Below are positions 1 to 5,977 of a DNA stretch of 11,362 nucleotides, piece after piece (within the stretch, counting starts at the first letter, position 1; every line of letters begins with the position of its first letter). Source of the DNA: an uncultured Verrucomicrobiota bacterium (GTDB lineage Bacteria; Verrucomicrobiota; Kiritimatiellia; RFP12; UBA1067). The notes below the pieces were generated by a model. That model was not told the DNA's origin, did not search any database, and saw only the letters and a list, made by a program, of their open reading frames with translations. Location of the stretch: the NCBI GenBank assembly GCA_946631535.1, contig CAMPAF010000065.1:1-11362 (forward strand), written 5' to 3'. The position numbers were made by a program, and so were the translations under genes.

Positions 1-1686
1 GATGTCGCCAACCGCCGGATCACGGGGCGCAGCTCGAAGATGAACATCCGAGGAAACGAGCGCCACCTGAACCTGAAACCGCTCGACTGCTGGTTCGTGC
101 TGGAGTTCGACAAGCCGTTCGCGTCGGTCGAGGTCTGGAACGGCAAGAAGCTGGAGAAGGAGACGTCGTTTGCGGGCGACCATGCGGGCGCGGTGGTGAC
201 GTTCGCGCCGACGGCGCGCGGCGAGCGCGTGCACGTGCGCGTGGCGTCGAGCTTCGTCGGCCCGGAGCAGGCGGCGCGCAACCTGCGCGAGCTGGGGGAC
301 GGCGGCTTCGACGCGCTTGTGGCGCAGGGGCGCGCCGCGTGGAACGAGGCGCTCGGCCGGCTGGATGCCGCCGGCGGGAGCGAGACGGACCTGCGCAAGT
401 TCTACACGTGCCTCTACCGGGCGCTCCTCTTCCCGCGCCAGCTGCACGAGTACGGCGCGGACGGGAAGCCGGTCCACCGCAGCCCCTACGGCAAGGGCGT
501 GCTGCCGGGGCGGTACTATTGCGACACGGGGTTCTGGGACACGTTCCGCGCGCTCTTCCCGCTGCTCGCGTTCGTCTATCCCGAGCGCAACGCGGAGATC
601 ATGGAAGGCTTGCGGCACTGTCTGGAAGAGAGCGGGTGGCTGCCGGAGTGGTCGGCGCCGTTCCACCGCAACTGCATGATCGGGCAGAACTCGGCGTCTG
701 TGGTGGCGGACGCGTACTTCGCGGGCTGCATGGACGATGCGACGGCGCGCGACCTCTACGCGGGGCTCGTGAAGGCGACCTCCGCCACTGGCACGCTCAT
801 CTCCACGGGGCGCGTCGGGTTCGACGAGTACAACTCGCTCGGCTACGTGGCGCGTGACGGTGCCACCGGGCACCAGTCCGCCGCGCGCACGCTCGAGTAC
901 GCGTACGCCGACTGGTGCATCTGGAGGATGGGAACGGCGCTGGGGCGCCCGGCGGCGGAGACGGACGTGTTCCGCGCGCGGTCTGGCAACTGGCGCAACC
1001 TGCTCCATCCCGAGCACCGGCTTGCCTGCGGCCGGGCGAAGGACGGCAGCTGGGACCCGAAGTTCAGTCCGATCCGCTGGGGTTACGACTTCACGGAGGG
1101 CACGCCGCTCCACTACACGTGGAGCGTGTTCCACGACATCCCCGGGCTCGTGGCGGCGATGGGCGGCGAGAGGGCGGTGGCGGCGCGCCTCGACGAGGTG
1201 TTCGCCGCGCCGCCCCGTTTCGACGGTTCGTTCTTCGGCGGCTGCACGCACGAGGTCCGCGAGATGCAGATCGCGGGTTTCGGGCAGTACGCGCACGGCA
1301 ACCAGCCGATCCAGCACATGATCTATCTCTACGACTACGTGGGCGCGCCGGCGAAGGCGCGACGCTGGGCGCACGAGGCGATGAGCCGCCTCTACAAGGC
1401 GCGGCCGGACGGCTACTGCGGCGACGAGGACAACGGGCAGACGTCCGCGTGGTTCGTGTGGAGCGCGATCGGGATGTACCCCGTGTGCCCCGCGAGCGGC
1501 GAGTACGCGCTGGGGCTGCCGCTCTTCGACCGCGTGGACGTCTCGCTGCCGCATGGGCGGCGGCTGGCGATCCGCCGCCATGACGGGGCGGGCACGCCTG
1601 GCCACGCATGGAACGGCAAGAAGGGGGAGCGCCCGTTCGTCCGGCGCAAGGATCTTCTTGAAGGCGGCACGCTCACGTTCGAATAA
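1..1686 (+). CDS. GH92 family alpha-mannosidase, 5'-truncated by window edge
   Basis: The reading frame is open from base 1 and ends at TAA 1684-1686, giving about 561 residues. The first ATG in the frame (40) is internal, because the codons before it already read as family sequence (RITGRSS, then WFVLEFDKPF). GH92 enzymes are usually about 700-780 residues, so roughly 150-200 N-terminal residues, including any signal peptide, lie outside. The family comprises calcium-dependent, inverting exo-alpha-mannosidases acting on N-glycans and other mannosides. The block FTEGTPLHYTWSVFHDIPGL (from 1090) matches the region holding the catalytic acid, with the candidate Glu at 1096-1098. GDEDNGQTSAWF matches the motif carrying the catalytic base and metal-site acids, with Asp at 1423-1425 and 1429-1431. 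The C-terminal GMYPVCPASGEYALGLPLF is also typical. All key residues seem present. The exact linkage specificity cannot be told. murF follows after 15 bp. Confidence 0.93.
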   Translation, partial: DVANRRITGRSSKMNIRGNERHLNLKPLDCWFVLEFDKPFASVEVWNGKKLEKETSFAGDHAGAVVTFAPTARGERVHVRVASSFVGPEQAARNLRELGDGGFDALVAQGRAAWNEALGRLDAAGGSETDLRKFYTCLYRALLFPRQLHEYGADGKPVHRSPYGKGVLPGRYYCDTGFWDTFRALFPLLAFVYPERNAEIMEGLRHCLEESGWLPEWSAPFHRNCMIGQNSASVVADAYFAGCMDDATARDLYAGLVKATSATGTLISTGRVGFDEYNSLGYVARDGATGHQSAARTLEYAYADWCIWRMGTALGRPAAETDVFRARSGNWRNLLHPEHRLACGRAKDGSWDPKFSPIRWGYDFTEGTPLHYTWSVFHDIPGLVAAMGGERAVAARLDEVFAAPPRFDGSFFGGCTHEVREMQIAGFGQYAHGNQPIQHMIYLYDYVGAPAKARRWAHEAMSRLYKARPDGYCGDEDNGQTSAWFVWSAIGMYPVCPASGEYALGLPLFDRVDVSLPHGRRLAIRRHDGAGTPGHAWNGKKGERPFVRRKDLLEGGTLTFE

Positions 1687-1701
1687 TGGTATACTATCGC
1701 C
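1687..1701 (+). promoter_or_regulatory. Extended -10 promoter element directly before murF
   Basis: TATACT lies at 1690-1695, preceded by TGG at 1687-1689, which fits an extended -10 (TGn-TATAAT). No convincing -35 is seen at 16-18 bp. Six bases separate the hexamer from the murF ATG, so the expected transcription start coincides with the A of ATG and the mRNA would be leaderless. No Shine-Dalgarno sequence precedes the ATG. Confidence 0.5.
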
Positions 1702-2895
1702 ATGGCCAACATCACATTCAGCGGCGCGACGCTAGACTCGCGACAGGTTAAGCCAGGCATGCTGTTCGTCGCCATCAAGGGCGAGCATGTGGACGGGCAC
1801 GATTTCATCCCGCAGGCGAAAGCCGCCGGCGCGGCCGGGATCATAGACGGCAGGGAAGAGCTGGCGGCGGCAGCGCGCGAGTACCGCAAGACGCTGAAGG
1901 CCACGGTCATCGGCGTCACCGGCAGCGCGGGGAAGACGACCGTGAAGGAGCTGACGGCTGCGTTCCTGCGCGCGGGCGGATTCAAGGTACACGCGACGGC
2001 GGGCAACTTCAACAACGACCTAGGCCTGCCGCTCACTATCCTCAACTGTCCGTCGGACGCCGACTTCCTTGTCGTAGAGATGGGCACGAACCATCCGGGC
2101 GAGATCGCGTACCTCGTGGACATCGCGCGGCCTGACGTGGGACTGATCAGCTCCATCGGCACGGCGCACATAGAGTTCTTCAAGACGCAGGACGGCATAG
2201 CCGACGAGAAGGGGACGATGTTCCGTTCGTTGCCGCCTGGCGGGTTTGCGGTACTTGCGCGCGAGAACGACCGATACGAGCGCCTCCGCGCGATGAGCGC
2301 GGCCCCTGTCGTGACGGTGTCGCAGGACGATCCCGAGGCGGCGGCGTTCCGCGACGCGCTAGCGGTGCGTCTTCCGGGGCGGCACAACGTGTCTAACGCG
2401 CTTATTGCCGCCGCATGCGCGCGGCGTCTTGGCGTGGCGACGGAGAAGTGCCTCGCCGCTCTGGCGGACTTCGCGTTGCCTGGCAATCGCTGGCGCGTGG
2501 TGGAGAAAGGGGACGCGACGTTCATCTCCGACTGCTACAACGCCAACCCCACTAGCATGATGGTGGCGCTGGAGACGTTCGCGTCGGTGCCGGCGAAGGG
2601 TCGCAGGATCGCGGTGCTTGGCGACATGTTCGAGCTCGGCGAAAGCAGCGCGAAGCACCACGCGGAGGTGTTGGCGCGGGCCATTAGCCTAAACCTGGAC
2701 GCCGTGCTGCTGGTGGGTGATGCCTTCGCTGCGGCGCTTAAAGACCTTAACGGCCTTAAAAACCTTAAGGACCTTAAGGACTTTAAAGACCTTAACGACC
2801 TTAAGTCCTTCCTGGGGGGCTATCTCGCGGCGGGCGATCTGGTCCTATTGAAGGCCTCGCACGGGATGCATCTCGAGCAGCTCCTTCAGGACTGA
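1702..2895 (+). CDS. murF: UDP-N-acetylmuramoyl-tripeptide--D-alanyl-D-alanine ligase (MurF)
   Basis: MurF adds D-Ala-D-Ala to the UDP-MurNAc-tripeptide in the cytoplasm, using ATP, as the last step of soluble peptidoglycan precursor synthesis. Visible motifs are the N-terminal substrate domain (DSRQVKPGMLFVAIKGEHVDGHDF, residues 12-35), the P-loop GSAGKTT (74-80), GNFNNDLGLP (101-110), VVEMGTNHPGE (124-134), GRHNVSNAL (226-234), DCYNANPTSM (277-286) and VLGDMFELG (305-313). The protein has 397 residues against about 450 in typical MurF. The start lacks about 25 residues seen in E. coli MurF, but the in-frame GH92 stop 15 bp upstream rules out an earlier start here. The central domain between residues 200 and 226 is also short. 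Residues 346-368 are a Leu-Lys-Asp repeat encoded by a 9-bp tandem array, in place of ordinary C-terminal-domain sequence. The 3' end overlaps rnhB on the other strand by 10 bp. Confidence 0.93.
   Translation: MANITFSGATLDSRQVKPGMLFVAIKGEHVDGHDFIPQAKAAGAAGIIDGREELAAAAREYRKTLKATVIGVTGSAGKTTVKELTAAFLRAGGFKVHATAGNFNNDLGLPLTILNCPSDADFLVVEMGTNHPGEIAYLVDIARPDVGLISSIGTAHIEFFKTQDGIADEKGTMFRSLPPGGFAVLARENDRYERLRAMSAAPVVTVSQDDPEAAAFRDALAVRLPGRHNVSNALIAAACARRLGVATEKCLAALADFALPGNRWRVVEKGDATFISDCYNANPTSMMVALETFASVPAKGRRIAVLGDMFELGESSAKHHAEVLARAISLNLDAVLLVGDAFAAALKDLNGLKNLKDLKDFKDLNDLKSFLGGYLAAGDLVLLKASHGMHLEQLLQD
2743..2805 (+). repeat. In-frame 9-bp tandem repeat inside murF (7 units)
   Basis: Seven consecutive 9-bp units of the form RACCTTAAR occur, with an eighth partial unit (CTTAAA) just before at 2737-2742. 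Each unit encodes Asp/Asn/Gly-Leu/Phe-Lys/Asn, giving DLN GLK NLK DLK DFK DLN DLK. Several units contain the palindrome CCTTAAGG. The AT-rich CTT and AAA/AAG codons differ from the GC-rich codon choice in the rest of murF. The period is a multiple of three, so unit gain or loss would keep the frame. Confidence 0.9.
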
Positions 2896-3626
2896 TTGGA
2901 CTGGCCCTGGCCTGTCCCGCGGAAGAACATGGCTTCCGCCACTGGTCCGAAGCTCTGACGATGTTCCGGGCAGGGGCCTAGGCGTTCCAGCGCGGCGAAG
3001 TGAGCGGGCGTGGGATATCCCTTGTGGACGGCGAAGCCGTAGCCGGGATAGCGGTCGTCCATCTCGAGGCAGTAGGCGTCGCGGGCCGTCTTGGCGAGTA
3101 TCGAAGCAGCGGCTATGAAAAGAGACTTCGCGTCGCCTTTCACTAGGTTCCTCGACGGAAAAGGTAGCGTCTTGACAGGCAGCCCGTCGACGAGGATGCG
3201 GAAAGGTGAAGGGGGAAGGGTGAAAGGTGAAAGGTTGGAGGACTGCTCGGGGGGAGGTTGCGGCATGCCAAGCTTCTCTGCGAGGGATAAGGCGGCGCGG
3301 CGCATGGCGAGGTGGGTGGCGCGAAGGATGTTCGACTGGTCGATCTCGAGGGCGGATGCGGAGGCGATTGCGAAGGTGCATCCAGGTGTGGACTTTATGG
3401 CGGCGTCGAGGGCGTCGCGCCGGGCGGGCGAGAGCTTCTTGGAGTCGTTGACGGCGTTCCAGTCGCCGGCAAGCAGCTCGGACGCGCGATCAAGAGGCAC
3501 AGAGACAGCCGCGGCGAACACTGGGCCGGCAAGCGGCCCGCGTCCCGCTTCGTCGATCCCCATCACGACTGCGCCTTCGCCAAACGCCCGCTCATGCTCA
3601 AGCGATATCCCATTATCTTGCTTCAC
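2886..3626 (-). CDS. rnhB: Ribonuclease HII
   Basis: RNase HII cleaves the RNA strand of RNA/DNA hybrids and removes single ribonucleotides from DNA. The four metal-binding carboxylates are present, counted from the longest possible start at 3659: Asp36 and Glu37 in GIDEAGRGPLAGPV, Asp159 in LVDG, and Asp176 in VKGDAKSL. IAAASILAKTARD (182-194) is also typical. I place the start at GTG 3626 because SLEHERAFGEG, just before GIDEAGRG, fits the usual family N-terminus, which excludes the ATG at 3563. TTG 3659 is the alternative and would add 11 residues encoded by repeat DNA. Residues of about 138-154 (on the 3659 numbering) are a Pro/Ser/Phe-rich insert encoded by a 7-bp tandem array. It sits before the strand carrying Asp159, where family members normally have a short link. 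The gene lies downstream of the AsmA gene on the same strand and overlaps the murF end by 10 bp. Confidence 0.92.
   Translation of the reverse strand: MKQDNGISLEHERAFGEGAVVMGIDEAGRGPLAGPVFAAAVSVPLDRASELLAGDWNAVNDSKKLSPARRDALDAAIKSTPGCTFAIASASALEIDQSNILRATHLAMRRAALSLAEKLGMPQPPPEQSSNLSPFTLPPSPFRILVDGLPVKTLPFPSRNLVKGDAKSLFIAAASILAKTARDAYCLEMDDRYPGYGFAVHKGYPTPAHFAALERLGPCPEHRQSFGPVAEAMFFRGTGQGQSNQS
3201..3235 (-). repeat. 7-bp tandem repeat inside rnhB (5 units)
   Basis: Five adjacent 7-bp units read on the + strand as GAAAGGT, GAAGGGG, GAAGGGT, GAAAGGT, GAAAGGT; on the coding strand this is ACCTTTC-like. The period is not a multiple of three, so the units are read in shifting frames and yield the low-complexity peptide NLSPFTLPPSPFR. 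The array falls between conserved parts of RNase HII and leaves the overall frame open. Confidence 0.85.
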
Positions 3627-3704
3627 CTTAACATTCCAACCTTCTGACCCTTTAGTCAATAACCTTTTAACCCTTTAACCTTTTAATCTTTTAACCTTCT
3701 AACC
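3622..3704. repeat. 8-bp tandem array filling the AsmA-rnhB spacer
   Basis: The best part, 3661-3704, is five 8-bp units plus half a unit of AACCTTTT on the + strand: AACCTTTT, AACCCTTT, AACCTTTT, AATCTTTT, AACCTTCT, AACC. More degenerate units continue to 3622: GACCCTTT at 3646, AACCTTCT at 3638, AACATTCC at 3630 and TTCACCTT at 3622. A 7-base interruption lies at 3654-3660. The array begins at the AsmA stop codon and runs into the rnhB start, so it forms the whole spacer. On the rnhB strand each unit contains AAGG, a Shine-Dalgarno-like core. Confidence 0.85.
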
Positions 3705-5641
3705 TACTTGAACCTGTCCATTAGGCTCTTGTTGTATTTCCAGTCCGGCTTCTCTAGAGAGCCGAATATCTTGAAGTCGAGCAGCATCTTCGAGAGATTG
3801 GCGAACGGCCATGTGATGGGTGTGGCGAGCGTCGCGAAGAAACCGTCGTTCTTGGTAAGTGTCACGCGCGCGGAGAAGTCGAGCTTGTCGTTCGGAATGT
3901 CGTATGTGCCGGAGGAGATGATCGAAAAGAAACCGCCATCGATGTGGATGTTGTCGGTTCTGAATATGCCGTTCGTGATCGAGAAGTCCAAGGAACCGCG
4001 CGACTGGTTTACGAATGACGCGATGCCGGGGACGTGCTTGGCCAGGTAGTCGGTTAGGCCGGCGAAAACCTTCATCTGCGCAAGGTGCCCATTGCGGCAT
4101 TCGATGTGGCCTTGCCCGCTTATGCGGCTGGAGAGATTGGTCTGGAGCGGGCCCGAAAGGGTTACATTCCCGAAGATGGTGCCGTGCTTGTCGCCGACGT
4201 CGAACTTGAAGATGTCGGCGAAGTCGGTGAGAGGTACGCTGGCGCACTTTACCGAAACCGAGAAGGACGCTTTTTCCTGCTTGAATTCAGGGATGGAAAT
4301 GCGGCCTTCGCCGGTTACCGTCCCGCCGTGCGGGGCCGTGGCGCGCGCGTTGGAGAAGGTGACGTCCGTGCCGCGCACGTGGAACTCGGTCGAGGCCTTG
4401 CTGAGAGGTATGGAGAAGAAAGTACCCTTGTCGAAGGCGAGCGTGCCGTCGAGGAAGTTCGTGGCGGCGTATGTTGGATCGACCGCGAGTCGCCCGTTGA
4501 GTGTGATGGTCGGAGGAGTGGATAGGGAGAGGCAGTCGAGCGTGCCGTCGTTCATCACGTCGGCGACGGCCAGGGCGTTTGACAGAGAAGTTGTGGAATG
4601 GATATCCTTGAAAGTCACGTAGCCGATGTCGTTCGTGTTGTCGTAGCAGATCGTTCCTTTCATGCTCTTGCCGTCCGCAAGATAGGCGTCGATCGGCCCG
4701 ACTACGATGTGGGCGTTCTGGAAGGTGTCGCGCACGAATACCGTGATGTCGACCTTGCCGTCGGCATTCCTGAGCGGCACTTGATTGTAGCAGCCGCCGG
4801 TCGGATGGAGGTCTAGAAGAATGTTGAGGTCGTTGTTGCGGAGATTGACGTTGAAGTCGCAGCTGGCGACGACGGGCTGCTCCACCTTGGTGAAGCTTTC
4901 GATGAAGGCGTAGGAGTTGGTGATCTCGAGCGCCTTGAGGAGCGGAAGGATGTTGCTCTGGCGTGCCAGGCCGTGCACCCTGCCGCGGACAAGTTGGGCG
5001 TCGAGGTCCATGGCGCACTCGCCGTCAAGCGTCATGAGCGCTTCGGAGTCGATCCACTGGAGGTGAATCCCTCTTGCGACCATCGACTTTCCCGTGAACT
5101 CGACATGCGGGATCTCCACGAATTTCGGAGTGACGTCTAGAATGTTTGGATGGACCAGCGTGAGCTGGAAGGGATGGATGGTGGGGAGGTCGAGTGTTAT
5201 GGGCTCGTTTTTTTCCTTGAAGTCAGGCTGCCCGGGGAACTCTATGGAGTCGGGGATGTAGTATCCGTCGCCGAGGCGTGGATATTTCAAGTCCGTCACC
5301 GTGACATGCTTCAGGATTGTCTCGCGGCGCCATGGCAGTTCCCAGAAGTTGATCTGCACATTGACCAGAGATGCGGCGACGATCGGATCCGAGGCCGGCT
5401 TCTTGCGGTCAAAGACGCGCAAGTTGCGGATCCGGAGCCCGTAGGACAGGCGAAATGACGCCGACTCGGCGCTTACGAGCAAGTCGCCGTCGGAGACGGA
5501 GTCGGTGATTCTGCGCAGCAGCCGCTGCGGCACGGGCTGGTCGAAGAAGGTGACCGCGGCCAAGACGAGGACTACCGCGCCCAGAATAAGCAACAGGGAA
5601 AACTTGAGAATTCGCCAGCAGGATTTCAAGACAACACTCAT
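3704..5641 (-). CDS. AsmA-family membrane-anchored periplasmic protein
   Basis: The 645-residue protein has a short basic N-terminus, one transmembrane helix at about residues 11-32 (ILKFSLLLILGAVVLVLAAV) and a long beta-rich remainder, the layout of AsmA-like proteins. The C-terminal region (about 490-625) carries the AsmA_2-type pattern: GTIFGNVTLSGPL, GQGHIECRNGHLAQM, then SLDFSITNGIFRTDNIHIDGG and a closing GSLEKPDW. These proteins are anchored in the inner membrane and are thought to bridge the periplasm, with roles in phospholipid movement and outer-membrane homeostasis; the role of this member is inferred from that. The start is ATG 5641, preceded by an A-rich stretch with at best a weak ribosome-binding site. 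It begins only 34 bp after the 3' end of tRNA-Glu on the same strand with no terminator between, so it may share the tRNA promoter. rnhB follows downstream after the 8-bp repeat array. Confidence 0.8.
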   Translation of the reverse strand: MSVVLKSCWRILKFSLLLILGAVVLVLAAVTFFDQPVPQRLLRRITDSVSDGDLLVSAESASFRLSYGLRIRNLRVFDRKKPASDPIVAASLVNVQINFWELPWRRETILKHVTVTDLKYPRLGDGYYIPDSIEFPGQPDFKEKNEPITLDLPTIHPFQLTLVHPNILDVTPKFVEIPHVEFTGKSMVARGIHLQWIDSEALMTLDGECAMDLDAQLVRGRVHGLARQSNILPLLKALEITNSYAFIESFTKVEQPVVASCDFNVNLRNNDLNILLDLHPTGGCYNQVPLRNADGKVDITVFVRDTFQNAHIVVGPIDAYLADGKSMKGTICYDNTNDIGYVTFKDIHSTTSLSNALAVADVMNDGTLDCLSLSTPPTITLNGRLAVDPTYAATNFLDGTLAFDKGTFFSIPLSKASTEFHVRGTDVTFSNARATAPHGGTVTGEGRISIPEFKQEKASFSVSVKCASVPLTDFADIFKFDVGDKHGTIFGNVTLSGPLQTNLSSRISGQGHIECRNGHLAQMKVFAGLTDYLAKHVPGIASFVNQSRGSLDFSITNGIFRTDNIHIDGGFFSIISSGTYDIPNDKLDFSARVTLTKNDGFFATLATPITWPFANLSKMLLDFKIFGSLEKPDWKYNKSLMDRFK

Positions 5642-5675
5642 TTTTTCTTGGTTTTATCGTCGTGTGCCCTGCGAT

Positions 5676-5750
5676 TGGCACCTCCTAGGAGAGTCGAACT
5701 CCTCTTCTCAGGATGAGAACCTGATGTCCTAGCCGATAGACGAAGGGGCC
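5676..5750 (-). tRNA. tRNA-Glu (anticodon CUC), with weak acceptor stem
   Basis: On the - strand a full cloverleaf is seen with CCA encoded at 5676-5678. The D stem is GTCT/GGAC, the anticodon stem TCAGG/CCTGA encloses the loop TTCTCAT (anticodon CTC at 5715-5717), and the T stem AGGAG/CTCCT has loop TTCGACT. The body resembles bacterial tRNA-Glu (TTCGTCTA after the acceptor). The acceptor stem is odd: GGCCCCT against AGGAGGT gives G1-U72, a G2-G71 clash and a C4-A69 clash. It may be a functional but divergent tRNA, a decaying copy, or contain sequence errors. Confidence 0.8.
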
Positions 5751-5754
5751 AGCC

Positions 5755-5839
5755 TGGTGCACCCGGTGGGATTTGAACCCACACACCTTGCGGCACTAGA
5801 ACCTGAATCTAGCGTGTATGCCAATTTCACCACGGGTGC
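5755..5839 (-). tRNA. tRNA-Leu (anticodon CAG)
   Basis: The acceptor stem GCACCCG/CGGGTGC is perfect, A73 is the discriminator and CCA is encoded (5755-5757). The anticodon stem CTAGA/TCTAG encloses TTCAGGT with anticodon CAG at 5803-5805, reading the Leu codon CUG. The long variable arm and the T arm GTGGG-TTCAAAT-CCCAC are those of a class II tRNA-Leu. Four bases separate it from tRNA-Glu, so both are probably cut from one transcript. Confidence 0.95.
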
Positions 5840-5850
5840 AACGGGCGTAT

Positions 5851-5879
5851 AGTATGCCATAATCTGGCCGCGCCGTCAA
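5851..5879 (-). promoter_or_regulatory. Sigma70-type promoter of the tRNA-Leu/tRNA-Glu unit
   Basis: On the - strand TTGACG (5874-5879) and CATACT (5851-5856) are spaced by exactly 17 bp. The expected start site is near 5844, only about five bases before the tRNA-Leu 5' end. This is the best complete promoter in the window. Confidence 0.8.
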
Positions 5880-5921
5880 TGGGGTATCTGCGAAAATTTC
5901 GGCGGCCGCCATTTTGGCCAT

Positions 5922-5950
5922 TTGCATGAGCGCTGGGTTTGGGCTATAAT
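5922..5950 (+). promoter_or_regulatory. Promoter of the rlmI-like gene
   Basis: A consensus TATAAT is at 5945-5950, with TTGCAT at 5922-5927 after a 17-bp spacer as a weaker -35. The start site is expected near 5957, giving a leader of about 21 bases. It diverges from the tRNA promoter 43 bp away. Confidence 0.7.
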
Positions 5951-5961
5951 ACCGCCCAACC

Positions 5962-5967
5962 GAAGGA
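5962..5967 (+). promoter_or_regulatory. Shine-Dalgarno of the rlmI-like gene
   Basis: GAAGGA lies 10 bases before ATG 5978. This decides the start: the longer frame beginning at TTG 5939 would contain the promoter -10 and is not credible. Confidence 0.65.
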
Positions 5968-5977
5968 ATCTGCCCGT

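Noticed and set aside
40..1686. ATG at 40 as the true start of the GH92 gene
   Set aside because: The codons upstream are open to base 1 and encode family-like sequence, and the protein would lack a large conserved N-terminal domain.
1413..2525. A 370-codon open frame on the - strand opposite GH92 and murF
   Set aside because: It runs antisense across two well-supported genes and across the intergenic junction. Its protein is low-complexity Ala/Arg/Ser without any recognisable motif, as expected from GC-rich antisense frames.
3622..3704. The 8-bp array as a CRISPR or telomere-like sequence
   Set aside because: There are no unique spacers between units, the units are only 8 bp and degenerate, and the site is internal to a gene cluster.
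5901..5910. Perfect 10-bp palindrome GGCGGCCGCC between the divergent promoters
   Set aside because: A 10-bp palindrome is expected several times by chance in a window of this size and GC content, and no flanking symmetry extends it.
5939..5977. TTG 5939 as the start of the rlmI-like gene
   Set aside because: The added 13 codons cover the TATAAT and the Shine-Dalgarno sequence, and ATG 5978 gives the usual family length and N-terminus.
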